This document shows, piece by piece, positions 8,594-18,230 of a DNA stretch of 40,640 nt; within the stretch, counting starts at the first letter, position 1, and every line of letters begins with the position of its first letter. The translations under genes and the position numbers were made by a program. The DNA lies in assembly GCA_945874105.1 (NCBI GenBank), contig CAMCFJ010000026.1, positions 1 to 40,640 on the forward strand, given 5' to 3'. The DNA comes from Candidatus Nitrotoga sp. CP45 (GTDB lineage Bacteria; Pseudomonadota; Gammaproteobacteria; Burkholderiales; Gallionellaceae). The notes beneath the pieces were generated by a model. That model saw nothing but the letters and a program-made list of their open reading frames with translations. It was not told where the DNA came from and did not search any database.

Positions 8594-9628
8594 CTATATC
8601 CTAAGACTATCAACATACGCCAGCCCTTTCTTGCCCATATAAAAGCTTGAAACTCCAGCGGCTTCGATCATATCCATAAGTTGCTGTGCTTTTTCTTGGG
8701 GAATATTTAACTGAATTTCGAGTGTTCCATTGGCTTTAGTTAGCAGTGAGGTCACTTCACCTTCGCCTTTGCGTTTTTCTTTTAACAGATAGGGATTACC
8801 CCAAATTGGTTTTTTACTGCCGGTGGTAAAACGATCCATGAAATCCTTGGGCGTAAACCCCCGTTTTGAAATACCACTGATTCCGCCACTTTTTGTCAAA
8901 GCATTGGATAAATCGAAGTGCTGACTTAATCTTGAAATTTGTAAATACAAAGCCGAACAATAAAACATGATGGGCTTAATCATACCCTTGGTGTCTATGT
9001 ATTCAGCATCGGGAAACTTGGCTTTTAGTTCTGCCAACGCGGCCTCAACAATCCCAGTTACTTCCATTGTTTTCAGTTTATTTAATTGCTCCAACTGATC
9101 AAGGACACTTAAAGGGTCAAACATTCTTGTGTTTTCAACTACAAAATCAGGCTTTACGATGAATTGGCATACACCTTCAAAATCCAAGTTTAGCAACCCC
9201 CAAAAGGCATCTGAATAATCAGAGCTAAAAATAGGGTCGTTGCTTTTAATCATGCCAGTGAAAGAATTTTGATCGGTACTTCCCATTATGTTTCGAATGT
9301 ATACAGTCTCCTCATTAATGGGTTTGGATCGATCATGAATATTTTCAAAGGTAATGCTGTCTTCTAGCACTGCAAAAAAATAGCTTGGGCATTTCTTGGC
9401 TTGATACAGTTTTCGCTGATCACCAATCAGTCTATTTAAGACACCCATCACTGTGTCATGACTAATTTCTCGTTGAATAAAATTGGGAAATTTGCCATCA
9501 CTATTTCGCTTAGATAAATTTGTCATAGAACCAATAAATCCTCGTCCGCCCTTTGGTAAAGGCTCATTATTAGAGCCATCCAAAAAAGAGTTTTGCCAAG
9601 CAGCTTCATATTTAATCGTAATACGCAT
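8594..9628 (-). CDS. cas5fv: Cas5fv, type I-F2 backbone and PAM-side subunit
   Basis: A 344-residue protein starting MRITIKYEAAWQNSFLDG, placed between cas7fv and cas6f. That order and size match the I-Fv locus of Shewanella putrefaciens, where Cas5fv holds the crRNA 5' handle and, through added domains, replaces the missing large subunit in PAM recognition. I use the ATG at 9628 rather than the upstream in-frame start at 9664, because GGGATGG precedes it at good spacing and the longer form would overlap cas7fv. The glycine-rich loop GGRGFIGS near residue 30 is RAMP-like. The specific call rests mainly on gene order and on remembered family resemblance. Confidence 0.85.
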   Translation of the reverse strand: MRITIKYEAAWQNSFLDGSNNEPLPKGGRGFIGSMTNLSKRNSDGKFPNFIQREISHDTVMGVLNRLIGDQRKLYQAKKCPSYFFAVLEDSITFENIHDRSKPINEETVYIRNIMGSTDQNSFTGMIKSNDPIFSSDYSDAFWGLLNLDFEGVCQFIVKPDFVVENTRMFDPLSVLDQLEQLNKLKTMEVTGIVEAALAELKAKFPDAEYIDTKGMIKPIMFYCSALYLQISRLSQHFDLSNALTKSGGISGISKRGFTPKDFMDRFTTGSKKPIWGNPYLLKEKRKGEGEVTSLLTKANGTLEIQLNIPQEKAQQLMDMIEAAGVSSFYMGKKGLAYVDSLRI

Positions 9629-9638
9629 ATATCCATCC

Positions 9639-10619
9639 CTATTTGGCGTAGAAATAAACGGCATAGATAGTTTCTGGCGTTTCTGATATTTCGCTTTCCG
9701 AGCGTTTAATGCGCATCATTTTATGGCTGTCGTTATAATCTACGAGCACACTATCCACGTACATATAGCCTTTGGCTTGGCGAATGCTTAATTCGCTAAT
9801 CATACGGATGGTCTCTTGAATCAAAATATCAATGGCTTCGTTATCCAATAAAATGCCGACTTCGCCCTCTTCAAATATAGTGCCACCGCGAACATAGTTT
9901 TGATGAAACGTGGCTTTTGGATTTCGAGAAGGGTCAAGGCTTTTGATAAAGTCTTGAACAGCTACGGCGATTTTCTCGCCTTCGCCTTCTTTAATAATCA
10001 TGGAAGCGCGATCAAACTTTTTATCCAGGGAAATAAACTGTAATTGCTCAATGCTGATAGAGCCATACGCAAGATATTCCGTTTCACCAAAAGTAGTTTT
10101 GGAAAAAAATGAGTTGCTGGCTACATCATCGCCTTTATCATTTTTACCTTTTTCTTTTGAGCCGGAACGTCCCATTTGCTCAAAATTGCCGTTGCCCAAT
10201 TGGTCAACAAAATCTTCCAGCAGTAATGGACTTGTGCGTTTGCACTGGCTTGAAGGCACAACATAGCCGCGTATCAGACCCGTAATTGAAGCCAGCACGT
10301 TTTGCAAGTTCTTATCTTTGGCATAGTGCAAATCAAATGCTTGATCTCTAAATAAATGATGGCGAATGCAATTTTGGCTGATATACATGGGGGTTTCTTT
10401 AAAATCTATATCAGCAGCCTGTTTTTTGTATTTATAACCTGTCTCCTCTTTTATCTTGCCGGTTAAGTTGCTATATCCCCTTAATTTTGGCAGCGTATGG
10501 TTATCTACTGTTTTGCCATCATCGCCTGCAAGTGTTGTCGGCCCATTCCAATTAACTACCCCATGGCCTAGCGCAACCACTTTAAAGTCCACACTTTTAA
10601 TACCTGTTATTTTTTGCAT
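9639..10619 (-). CDS. cas7fv: Cas7fv, type I-F2 Cascade backbone
   Basis: A 326-residue protein beginning [20 protein letters not shown], then VVNWNGPT, which recalls the Cas7fv of type I-Fv systems. Multiple copies would polymerise along the spacer part of the crRNA and hold the target strand. A clear ribosome-binding site (GAGGG) lies within the end of cas2-3, whose stop is only 2 bp upstream. Together with cas5fv and cas6f it supplies the entire effector set; no Csy1 (cas8f) gene exists in the operon, which is diagnostic of I-F2. Confidence 0.88.
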   Translation of the reverse strand: MQKITGIKSVDFKVVALGHGVVNWNGPTTLAGDDGKTVDNHTLPKLRGYSNLTGKIKEETGYKYKKQAADIDFKETPMYISQNCIRHHLFRDQAFDLHYAKDKNLQNVLASITGLIRGYVVPSSQCKRTSPLLLEDFVDQLGNGNFEQMGRSGSKEKGKNDKGDDVASNSFFSKTTFGETEYLAYGSISIEQLQFISLDKKFDRASMIIKEGEGEKIAVAVQDFIKSLDPSRNPKATFHQNYVRGGTIFEEGEVGILLDNEAIDILIQETIRMISELSIRQAKGYMYVDSVLVDYNDSHKMMRIKRSESEISETPETIYAVYFYAK

Positions 10620-10621
10620 AA

Positions 10622-13552
10622 TCAGCCCTCGTTTGAATTTAGTTGCTTAATTGAAATTGCGCCGACAGGCTGTTTGTCGCACACGGCATAGTAAATGGCA
10701 TGACTATGCCGTGCGCTTTCTCCCCCAACCTGAACTAAGTCGTTAGGCGTATAACTCAGGTAAATGGGAAATTCCGGGTCTCTTGCTTCATTGAGTAAAA
10801 TAAAATCTTTATAGGCTGATGTCCCGCCCATAATCCGGTGGTGTTTACTTTTCATGTAGGCCAGCAAGTTTTTATCACTGTCACCATAACCTTCGATTTC
10901 ATCCTTGGAAGCCGTCAAATTATCAAAGTCATCGCGTTCATTGATGGGCGCTTGGTAAGCGTATTGATCGGGAAATTTTGGTTGATTGGGTTCATTAACA
11001 TCGCATACTGCCATTTGAACAAAGCGGTTTTCTCCGCGCAAGGAGTACTTACTGATTTTGGCTCGGCCTTTCAGTGACACTTTTTTGGGTGAAATAGTGA
11101 TGGGATCAATCACTTTTTGATTAATTAAATTCACGCTCGCTTTAAGCGATGCGGTTAGATCGGTCTCTATGAATTTTCGACCACTATCAGACTGATAGAA
11201 CCGCTTATATAACTCGTAAAGCTGCGGCAATTTAAAAGGTTGGTCGTTCAGCTCGACTCTTAAAAATTGATACCAAGCTTTTGCAGAGCCAAAAGTGTAC
11301 ATGCGCGATAAAAAACGGGCGGCGGCTCCTGTACCTTTGCCTTGGTCAATAGCTTCAGGAACAGCTATACAATGAACGTTGATCTCCTTATTTTCACCAA
11401 AACGATCCTGTCGGCCTAAGCGCTGCAAACAATTTTCTGCATTGGTGATTTCAGCGACCATATAGTCACAGGTAATATTCAGGGAGGCTTGAACAATTGG
11501 CCCGCTGCGTAAAACATGAAATTTGAGCGTACCGTCTTTTTTGAACGACTCATAAACTTCTTCAAACCATTTCTGCTTATCGCTTTTTTTAAACTTGGAA
11601 TGCAATAACACAGCGTTTTCTTGGTACTGATTGCGAATAAAGCTTTTTTGTGCAGTGAGCGCCGTGTTGCTGATAACAATGGTGTTGGATTGATATGGTT
11701 GATACAAAGGATTAGTGTCATCTTGCTTAGTTTCATCAAATACCTTGAACTCAATACGATAGCGACTTGGATTAAATGAAGGCATAGCAACAATATCTTT
11801 TGGATCGATTTGTAATACTTGCTTCAGATAAAAATAATGTGGTGTGGCCGAAACCAATAAGGTGTTAGCTAATTGCTCCTGCTGTTGTTTACAAGCTATC
11901 AACTCAGCAAATAGCAAATTAAATGCGGGCATATTGATATATTCATGAAACTCATCAAACACCACATGTGCGTTCAAAAAATTAATTAAAGTATTAACTT
12001 TGCTGTGGGTAATGATGGCGCTGAATATTTGATCAATCGTGGTAATAACGATATTGCCTGAGAAATATTCATCTTCAGGGGTGTGTTTTCCCCACTGGTT
12101 GGTAAATTTAAATTCTCCGGTATTGATTTCTATCTGCGCACTTGGAAGCAGCTCTTCAAAATAATCTTTAGATATTAAGTCATCAAATATGCCTTGGCAG
12201 ACTTGCACCCTCGGACAAATCCAAATTAGTTGCTGGGCATTTTTCAATTTAGCCCATTCCAGTGCGATTTTGGTTTTGCCACAGCCCGCCGGGCCTGCAA
12301 GCACAGCAACAGCCTGTGCGCCAGTTAGTCGGTTTGCAACTTCATTTTGTTTCTTGCTGCGTTCGCTGGCTGGGAATTTCATTAAACAGATTTCAATATG
12401 TGAGCAAAGTGTCGATTCCAATAATAGAAGATCATCTATTAGCGTATTGAATGTGATATTTTTTATATGCGCGTGTAAATCTGATGGGGTAAGTGCTGAT
12501 ACCCAGCGATCCGCCGAAATAACGCAGGCACGCATGACGTTATTGTCAGCATTATGTTGAATTTGTGAAGTATATTTCTCAATGCTTTCTTGAGAATCAT
12601 ATTTTTTATAATACGGTAATAGTGATCCATCTAATGTTTCGATGATGTCCAAATCAATTTCTTCATTGAATATTTTTGAAATTTCAGATTTTTCTACTGC
12701 CCGATACTTTGCATCGAGTGTGCATAAGTTTTTCAATAATTGAATTGCTTTTGCTAAAAATTCAGTAAATGTTAAGTCTTTTAGGTTGCCATTCAATTTT
12801 TTGTAAATGTCGCCATAATTTACAAAATCTTTTTCTTTACGAAATGGTCTGGCGTGGTGCCAATAAATAACATGCTTGATGGACTTTTTGTTGTCTGCAT
12901 TAATCTGCTTTAATGAAATGTTGTCGAGTAACTGATAAAGCAATACTGAAACTTCATTGTGTCTAGGATGTTTATCAAAACTAAATTTTGTATCATCAAT
13001 ATGCTGCCCATCTTCTGCTACAAAGCCCTTTTTCTTTGGATTCCTCACCCAATCTTGAAAGCATGGATCAATTTTTCCTAGGTCATGCAAACACCCCGCC
13101 ACAAAAGTTGCGGTTGATTGCTTTGCGTGATTCGGCATCAGTCGTTTGTACAGTTGTTCCGCAACATAGCCAACGGCAAATAAATGTTCAGTTAATGGTT
13201 GCAAATGCGTATTGGCATATAAGAAATTGGGATTCGGTTTATCGCTTGGTATATCCATGATTAATTCTTTTAAAGTGGTGTTTACGGGTACGATGCCTTG
13301 CGGATTAAATTGATCTCGATTCCCCACAATCCAAACCAATTCACTCCGGCTTCTGGAGCGTATCCAGTGACAAGCAACGGCGGTATTTTTGGTGGCCGTT
13401 TTTCTTAGCAAAATTTTGACAGCGATTAGGCCGTCTTCAGTAATAACAGTTTGCCAGGTCCGGCTGCCAATACGGTTGGCAAAAGCATCCAGTACTCGAC
13501 GGGTTCTGGCCAATGCCTTTTTCTCGCATTCGGATACAAAAGTGACCATCAT
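10622..13552 (-). CDS. cas2-3: Cas2-Cas3 fusion: adaptation subunit and HD nuclease/helicase
   Basis: A 976-residue protein with a Cas2-like domain in about the first 95 residues ([15 protein letters not shown]), the hallmark of type I-F Cas3. The HD nuclease follows, with H156-D157 in CLHDLGKID. The helicase has Walker [10 protein letters not shown] (about 419-427), a DEFH box (about 533-536), LVSATPHYF and the arginine-finger region RLGRQDRFG (about 730). It joins Cas1 for spacer acquisition and is recruited by target-bound Cascade to unwind and degrade DNA. Its ATG overlaps the cas1 stop by 4 bp. All visible catalytic motifs are intact, so interference should be functional. Confidence 0.96.
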   Translation of the reverse strand: MMVTFVSECEKKALARTRRVLDAFANRIGSRTWQTVITEDGLIAVKILLRKTATKNTAVACHWIRSRSRSELVWIVGNRDQFNPQGIVPVNTTLKELIMDIPSDKPNPNFLYANTHLQPLTEHLFAVGYVAEQLYKRLMPNHAKQSTATFVAGCLHDLGKIDPCFQDWVRNPKKKGFVAEDGQHIDDTKFSFDKHPRHNEVSVLLYQLLDNISLKQINADNKKSIKHVIYWHHARPFRKEKDFVNYGDIYKKLNGNLKDLTFTEFLAKAIQLLKNLCTLDAKYRAVEKSEISKIFNEEIDLDIIETLDGSLLPYYKKYDSQESIEKYTSQIQHNADNNVMRACVISADRWVSALTPSDLHAHIKNITFNTLIDDLLLLESTLCSHIEICLMKFPASERSKKQNEVANRLTGAQAVAVLAGPAGCGKTKIALEWAKLKNAQQLIWICPRVQVCQGIFDDLISKDYFEELLPSAQIEINTGEFKFTNQWGKHTPEDEYFSGNIVITTIDQIFSAIITHSKVNTLINFLNAHVVFDEFHEYINMPAFNLLFAELIACKQQQEQLANTLLVSATPHYFYLKQVLQIDPKDIVAMPSFNPSRYRIEFKVFDETKQDDTNPLYQPYQSNTIVISNTALTAQKSFIRNQYQENAVLLHSKFKKSDKQKWFEEVYESFKKDGTLKFHVLRSGPIVQASLNITCDYMVAEITNAENCLQRLGRQDRFGENKEINVHCIAVPEAIDQGKGTGAAARFLSRMYTFGSAKAWYQFLRVELNDQPFKLPQLYELYKRFYQSDSGRKFIETDLTASLKASVNLINQKVIDPITISPKKVSLKGRAKISKYSLRGENRFVQMAVCDVNEPNQPKFPDQYAYQAPINERDDFDNLTASKDEIEGYGDSDKNLLAYMKSKHHRIMGGTSAYKDFILLNEARDPEFPIYLSYTPNDLVQVGGESARHSHAIYYAVCDKQPVGAISIKQLNSNEG

Positions 13553-14496
13553 AATGCACCACCTTGCAAACTGGCCTGTTTGACGGCATCAAACATAAAA
13601 TCCAGTGCCTTATGTTCGGTAAATTTCTGCAAGCATTGTTGCCGGAATTCCTGTTCAGTCATTCTCTCTTTAGCGCTGATAAATGCCCAAGGTAAGATCA
13701 AAGCATCCTTGACCAGATCTGCCACATCAAATACCAACGCGCCGCGCCGGGTTTTTCCATGCATCACGGCAAAGCCGTGTGGGATACCCAGCACCCAAAG
13801 TGTGGTGGCAGCCAATCCATAGGCCAGGTAATTGCCATGATTCAGGAAAGCATTTGCATTGTCGGTGCTGTCATAATTACGAACAAAATCTTTTTTCTGG
13901 GTTCGGTTAACTGCCACTTTGTAAAGATTTTTGGTGAGTTGGGCTTCGATCAACAATAATTCGGTGACTGTACTTGCTCGCTCTATTTTGTTGGAGAAAC
14001 CAGCAAATGCTCGCGTGACATCTTCGTCATCGATGAAGAAGCCTTCATTTTTTAGGTCTTTATCATTATTCCATACACTTTGCAGGAAATTAGTGCGCAA
14101 TAATTGGAAATGCTTAGCAACCTGTAATCGTTTCTTTTCATCAAACCAGAACGATAGCCATCCCTGAACATATTCGGTAGGTCTGTATTCGCTTTGTGGT
14201 GTGAGCCACTCGATTTCACTAGCTGCCAGCAGTGGCGTACCACCGCCCCCACTAAATCCAATCAGCACGCCCGCCGAAGCCAACATACGCACGGCCGCTT
14301 GGGTAATGGATGTACCGGTTCCCAGTAAGATAACCGTGGTATTGGCAATCGGGATATTCCAGTAGAGTTGCTCATCTTTGGCTTCCGTCAAATAAAGAAC
14401 GCGCCCATCTTTTTGCATGACACGGCATTTCTCTAGATAGTAAATATTGGCTCGTTTGGAGTGCAGAATTGCTTTTAAGTCAGTCAATTGATCCAT
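13549..14496 (-). CDS. cas1: Cas1, type I-F integrase
   Basis: A 315-residue protein, the usual I-F Cas1 length. The catalytic glutamate lies in [14 protein letters not shown] (about 186). The His and Asp lie in [26 protein letters not shown] (about 240-265). It integrates spacers with the Cas2 domain of the next gene. It is first in the operon; cas2-3 overlaps its stop by 4 bp. The 328 bp upstream hold a small membrane sORF and a possible IS remnant. I see no strong ribosome-binding site or promoter there. Confidence 0.96.
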   Translation of the reverse strand: MDQLTDLKAILHSKRANIYYLEKCRVMQKDGRVLYLTEAKDEQLYWNIPIANTTVILLGTGTSITQAAVRMLASAGVLIGFSGGGGTPLLAASEIEWLTPQSEYRPTEYVQGWLSFWFDEKKRLQVAKHFQLLRTNFLQSVWNNDKDLKNEGFFIDDEDVTRAFAGFSNKIERASTVTELLLIEAQLTKNLYKVAVNRTQKKDFVRNYDSTDNANAFLNHGNYLAYGLAATTLWVLGIPHGFAVMHGKTRRGALVFDVADLVKDALILPWAFISAKERMTEQEFRQQCLQKFTEHKALDFMFDAVKQASLQGGAL

Positions 14497-14550
14497 TTAG
14501 AAATGCCCCATAACTTTAACGATGATTCAAATCTGCCACCGCACCGCCAC

Positions 14551-14610
14551 TGAGGGGGGTGACACTGGGAAAAATGGACACCAACGTTTTTGAAGAGGAG
14601 GTGTGAGATG
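14551..14610 (+). mobile_element. Possible left end of an IS3-like insertion sequence (remnant)
   Basis: The plus strand starts TGAGGGG and runs to TGGACACC (14575-14582). It then has a strong Shine-Dalgarno GAGGAGGT (14595-14602) and ATGAAACAG at 14608. The spacing and flavour resemble the left terminal repeat plus orfA start of IS3-family elements. The reading frame after the ATG (57 codons) has no transposase-like sequence, so only the end would survive. This is from memory of family layout, with no matching right end seen. Confidence 0.22.
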
Positions 14611-14646
14611 AAACAGGCCTATGCTCACTACCTTTACCCACAACCC

Positions 14647-14742
14647 TCAATAAACCATATTCACAACAGCCAACACTATCCCACCGAACATACACCCAAA
14701 AAATACCAGCCGATCTGGGTCAAATTTGATTTCTTTCCACAT
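14647..14742 (-). CDS. 31-residue predicted membrane peptide next to cas1
   Basis: The minus strand has AAGGAG six bases before an ATG at 14742. The frame encodes MWKEIKFDPDRL, then a hydrophobic stretch VFFGCMFGGIVLAVVNMVY, ending in TGA. The charged N-terminus followed by one membrane span is typical of small membrane proteins. It lies on the same strand as, and between, the WYL regulator and cas1. No family is recognised. The opposing plus-strand frame through this region has poor composition. Existence rests on the ribosome-binding site and the membrane-like composition. Confidence 0.45.
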   Translation of the reverse strand: MWKEIKFDPDRLVFFGCMFGGIVLAVVNMVY

Positions 14743-14791
14743 GGGTTTCTCCTTATTGAATTAACTTGGATAAACCCATGATAGTGGGGGT

Positions 14792-14814
14792 AGTAGCTCA
14801 TGGCGTGAGCTACT
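14792..14814. other. Hairpin downstream of the WYL gene
   Basis: Perfect 9-bp arms AGTAGCTCA and TGAGCTACT flank a TGGCG loop, starting 11 bp beyond the WYL regulator stop. No U-run follows on the minus strand, so it is at best a weak or factor-dependent terminator or an RNA-stabilising structure. Confidence 0.3.
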
Positions 14815-14824
14815 GAAATATATT

Positions 14825-15799
14825 TTAGGCTTTATATTTTGCCAAAGCAGATTCAAGTAATTTCCGAACGCTGTTTCTCAGCGCCTTAGGTACTATGACT
14901 TCGACTTCAGTGCCGTGCTTGAGTATGTCCATCAATAGTTCGCGGTCATCGGAGTAGGGGACTTCCAAGCAATAATATCCCTCTTTATCAAAACGAGATT
15001 TTTGCTCGGGATGCCATTGTTCAGTGGAGACCCATCGTGCCCGCTCTGGGGTAAACCTGAGTTTTGCCCAAGCCACTTTTGTGCCTGAGAATATACCGTA
15101 GCCTTTTTCGAAGTATTCCTTCAGTTCAAGTTGCGACAATTCAATTGCGGGTGCCGCTACCAATTCCGCATGGCGAATGGCATCAATGGAAAAGCTGCGG
15201 ATTCCTTCTCTCAGATGGCACCATGCATCGACGTACCAGTTATCTCGATAGAACAGAAGTTGCTGGGGCGAAATAATGCGGGTGTTTTGTTGCCCGCTCT
15301 GGCGGTTGAAGTGGGTGATCCGCAGTTGCTTCCGTTGCAATGTTGCCGTGGCGATAGCCTCAAAACACTGAAGGGGCAGGGCACGTCTGCTGGCGTGCTC
15401 CAACTTTATTCGTTTTTCCACTTCTTCAACGCTATGGTCGGCGCTGCCAAGCAAGGCTTTTAGGCGGGTCTGCAAGGGTGCGATATGGCTGCTCAACAAT
15501 CCATTGCCAAGATTGGCGAGCAAGTGTTGCATCGTCAGCAGGGCATGTACTTCTGATGCACTGAACCACATTCCGGGCAACGTAGAGGATCTGTCATTTG
15601 GATTGGTTGTTGCATACCGATACCCCTTGGCGTCCCGATCCCACTCGATGGGCATGTTCATTCGGTCACGCAGGTAATCCAGATCACGCTTAAAAGTGGC
15701 CTGCGAAATCCCAAGCGCTTCCAGAAAGATAGAAATGGGTACTGCCCGACGTGAAATCAGCAGTTGTTCAATTTTGTAAAAACGTTCTGTCCGGTCCAT
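14825..15799 (-). CDS. HTH/WYL-domain transcriptional regulator
   Basis: A 324-residue protein. The N-terminus (RFYKIEQLLISRRAVPISIFLEALGISQATFKRDLDYLRDRM) is a DeoR-like winged helix-turn-helix. The middle carries a WYL domain (ISPQQLLFYRDNWYVDAWCH, about residues 176-195), followed by the WCX-type C-terminal extension. WYL regulators bind nucleic-acid or nucleotide ligands and frequently accompany CRISPR-Cas and other defence loci. It is encoded on the same strand just upstream of cas1, so control of the cas operon is plausible but not shown. The 399 bp upstream up to the glycosyltransferase operon contain a large dispersed repeat. Confidence 0.88.
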   Translation of the reverse strand: MDRTERFYKIEQLLISRRAVPISIFLEALGISQATFKRDLDYLRDRMNMPIEWDRDAKGYRYATTNPNDRSSTLPGMWFSASEVHALLTMQHLLANLGNGLLSSHIAPLQTRLKALLGSADHSVEEVEKRIKLEHASRRALPLQCFEAIATATLQRKQLRITHFNRQSGQQNTRIISPQQLLFYRDNWYVDAWCHLREGIRSFSIDAIRHAELVAAPAIELSQLELKEYFEKGYGIFSGTKVAWAKLRFTPERARWVSTEQWHPEQKSRFDKEGYYCLEVPYSDDRELLMDILKHGTEVEVIVPKALRNSVRKLLESALAKYKA

Positions 15800-16198
15800 A
15801 TGATTTTCACATGAAGTTACGTGACCAGATGGTAGCTCATCTAATAGCCGTCGCTCTGAATATCACGGGAATTGCGAAACATGCGTTGCATGGTGTGGTG
15901 CTCAGTTACGCCAACCCTCTCTCCAACTCTCTCCCGCAAGCGGGAGAGAGGGTGATCGTCCCCTCTCCCGTAAACGGGAGAGGGTTAGGGAGAGGGTAAT
16001 TATCGCAACTCAACTGCCATACTGCGGTTAAATCCAAAACAATATGTTTCGTTATTTACGATTTGCGATACTAGTGGTGTTGTATCTGCTTATTGAGGAA
16101 GGTGCTTGAAAAATTCACAACCGCTTTTGATGCTGTATCGGCTACGCGCATCAACGTCGCACGTGCCAAGGGTCACAGGTGCAGTGCGTCCGCCTGCT
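15800..16198. other. Intergenic region between WYL gene and glycosyltransferase operon
   Basis: No gene is seen. The region holds the palindromic repeat at 15911-15996. The remainder (15997-16198) shows no ORF or clear promoter. It separates the AT-leaning CRISPR block from the GC-rich glycosyltransferase block. Confidence 0.5.
15911..15996. repeat. Double-hairpin CCCTCTCCC-type dispersed repeat
   Basis: Two adjacent perfect hairpins are present: CTCTCTCCCG-CAAG-CGGGAGAGAG at 15927-15950 and CCTCTCCCG-TAAA-CGGGAGAGG at 15962-15983. Related CCCTCTC/GAGAGGG outer arms enclose both. This composition is widespread as an extragenic palindromic repeat in proteobacterial genomes. It could terminate or stabilise transcripts from either side. 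Only one copy is in this window. Confidence 0.75.
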
Positions 16199-17038
16199 TC
16201 AGTCAAGGAACTTCCGCGCCGCAATCGCGTAGGTGGTCTCGGCGTAACGCACGTAGTCTTCGTCGATCATGCCGCCATGCACTATGGTGAAATCGGTGCG
16301 CCATTCGTCCCACCACAGATGCGCCCACAAGTGCATCGAATACATGCCCGAGAAATCCTCATCAAGTCCTTCGAACAGCGTATGCACACCGACCGGGTCG
16401 GCGCCGTGTCGGTGGAAGCAGCGCTTGGGCAGCACGCGCACGGTATCCGGGATTTGTTGCCGCACTTTCGTCGCCTCCTGGCAGGAGTGACGACTCCAGG
16501 TGCCGTCGAATACCAGGTACATGTTCTGCAGCCAGCACGCTAAATAGGCTGATTCCGGCCGCGCCAGCATCAACGCGTTGCACAGCGAACGTTTCATTGG
16601 ATCGCGCTCTTCTATCTCGTCCTGCTCCGTGCCGATGACAAACTGCTCGCGGTAAAATTCGTCCGGAATCGGCTGCAGGAACAGCGTGTCCATGTCGGCA
16701 TATACACCGCCCCAAGTTTGCAGCGCTTTCATGCGGATGAAGTCTGATTCGTGCGCGTAGTCGAGGTTGCGCTGGCGGATGATGCGTCCCTCAGGCGTGT
16801 TGGCATAGCGGGAGCTATCACGAACGAATGGCTCCGGTTCGACATGATGCAGCACCAGGTGCGGTCGGATGCGGTCCCACCAATATCCCCAAGGCTCGTT
16901 GAGGTAGTGAAAGTGGATTGCCTCAGGCTGATTGACCTGGCGGCATGATTTCAGGCATAGGTAGTGCAACAGGTGAAACGGCTCATTCTGCGGTCTCAAC
17001 CCGAACACAAAATGGAAGATGCGCGGTATCTCAGTCAT
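16199..17038 (-). CDS. GT32-like glycosyltransferase (DXD sugar-binding family)
   Basis: A 279-residue cytoplasmic protein starting MTEIPRIFHFVFGL, the usual opening of the Gly_transf_sug/GT32 family. The core motif HESDFIRMKALQTWGGVYADMD contains the DXD pair that binds the nucleotide-sugar metal. The donor and acceptor are unknown. It is the last gene of a three-gene minus-strand operon and overlaps the preceding gene by 8 bp. High GC and the all-glycosyltransferase context suggest surface polysaccharide or protein glycosylation. Confidence 0.82.
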   Translation of the reverse strand: MTEIPRIFHFVFGLRPQNEPFHLLHYLCLKSCRQVNQPEAIHFHYLNEPWGYWWDRIRPHLVLHHVEPEPFVRDSSRYANTPEGRIIRQRNLDYAHESDFIRMKALQTWGGVYADMDTLFLQPIPDEFYREQFVIGTEQDEIEERDPMKRSLCNALMLARPESAYLACWLQNMYLVFDGTWSRHSCQEATKVRQQIPDTVRVLPKRCFHRHGADPVGVHTLFEGLDEDFSGMYSMHLWAHLWWDEWRTDFTIVHGGMIDEDYVRYAETTYAIAARKFLD

Positions 17039-18230
17039 CCAGACTCTCCAGTAAATGTTCGGTCACTTGTTGCATCGACAGCCGCTGGCGCAGCGCTTCA
17101 GCAGCCTGCGTAGCGTGCGCCATGGGCGCTGGCAGATTACGGTGCAGACCGCGCATCAATTCGGCAGCATGCGCCAGGTCGGTTTGCGCCCATCGTTGAG
17201 TAGCAAGGAAGCTTGCCTGCTGCGGCCATGGTGTCACCTGTGTCAGACGGTAGTTCACCAGCCACGGCCATTCATTGCCAAGGTAGTCGAGCTGACCGCC
17301 CCATCCGGTCATCATTACCGGGCGACCGCGCGCCAGCGCCTCACAGCCGCCCATGCCCCAGCCTTCGCCGCGTGTAAGCGAAACAAACACGTCCCCGGCG
17401 CGGTGCAAGTTCTCGATTTGTTCGCCGGACAGGTTGTCCCCGATCACGCGGATCGGCGGCAGGCAGGCCTTGCGTCCGCGCGTGGCGCGTAGGAGCCATT
17501 TTTCAAGCAAATTCGCGACCGGCTCGACAGTATAGGACGGCGGCGCACCGATACTTCGTGGCGCGGGCTTTAACAATAGTAGTACATCATCCGCGTCAGA
17601 GAAGGCGTTTGCAAAGGCGCTCAAGAGGTCGTAGGTACCCTTGCGCGGTTCCCATGTATTGATCGAATAGAACACCGTGGTATGCGGACCAATGCCAAGC
17701 TCGGCACGTATTTGCCGGCGTCGTTCGTCCGACACCGGCGGCGGAATTTCACGCAGCATGTGCGGCACCGCGCGCACTGGCACCACAACTCCACAACGCT
17801 CGCACACTTCGCGGTTCATGCTGCTGGGTACCAGCACGCGATCAGCCAGGTTGAGCAGCGAGGGCCAGTGTGGCGGCAAACGATCGGTTTCCCATGCAGT
17901 GAAGCCGATATTGCGCTGTCCGGGTTCGAAATACACCGGCCAGTATTCCGGCGGCAGATGCACCAGCACCGTGTCGTAGTCGCAGGGTTTGCAACAGCGC
18001 TCGATAAGGTGCGGCAGGTCGGCATGCATTGGATCATTCGACAATGCCGGAAAGAAATCGAGTGCATCAATGCCAAGATCCGCGCGCCAAGGCACAAAGC
18101 CATCTGGCGCGGAACACAGCGGCACCCACTCGACCAGCACCTGCTGCGCTACCAGGCCGCGCAGATAGTCTAGCGCCGCCAGCGCGTAACCCGATGTGCC
18201 CGACCAGGAAATCAGTTTTATGCCGCGCAT
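17031..18230 (-). CDS. GT4-family glycosyltransferase
   Basis: A 399-residue GT-B enzyme. The N-terminal half starts KLISWSGTSGYALAALDYL, a glycine-rich acceptor-side loop. The C-terminal half has VFYSINTWEPRKGTYDLL and RAGDVFVSLTRGEGWGMGGCEALARGRPV. The latter is the E(x7)E-type nucleotide-sugar site of group 1 transferases. Its ATG overlaps the stop of the large upstream gene (TGATG), implying coupled translation, and its end overlaps the GT32-like gene. The substrate cannot be read from sequence. Confidence 0.85.
   Translation of the reverse strand: MRGIKLISWSGTSGYALAALDYLRGLVAQQVLVEWVPLCSAPDGFVPWRADLGIDALDFFPALSNDPMHADLPHLIERCCKPCDYDTVLVHLPPEYWPVYFEPGQRNIGFTAWETDRLPPHWPSLLNLADRVLVPSSMNREVCERCGVVVPVRAVPHMLREIPPPVSDERRRQIRAELGIGPHTTVFYSINTWEPRKGTYDLLSAFANAFSDADDVLLLLKPAPRSIGAPPSYTVEPVANLLEKWLLRATRGRKACLPPIRVIGDNLSGEQIENLHRAGDVFVSLTRGEGWGMGGCEALARGRPVMMTGWGGQLDYLGNEWPWLVNYRLTQVTPWPQQASFLATQRWAQTDLAHAAELMRGLHRNLPAPMAHATQAAEALRQRLSMQQVTEHLLESLDD

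Larger units (their letters stand above)
14497..14824. other. Gap between cas1 and the WYL regulator gene
   Basis: This 328-bp stretch must contain the cas operon promoter unless transcription continues from the WYL gene, but no convincing -35/-10 pair was found. It holds an apparent IS left-end scar (from 14551), a minus-strand 31-codon ORF (14647-14742) and a 9-bp hairpin (14792-14814). Confidence 0.5.

Noticed and set aside
14608-14781. Plus-strand 57-codon ORF with a strong Shine-Dalgarno upstream of cas1
   Set aside because: The encoded peptide is His/Pro/Tyr-rich without family features. The ribosome-binding site is better explained as part of a possible IS orfA start whose coding sequence is lost. 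The opposite-strand 31-codon ORF is more protein-like.
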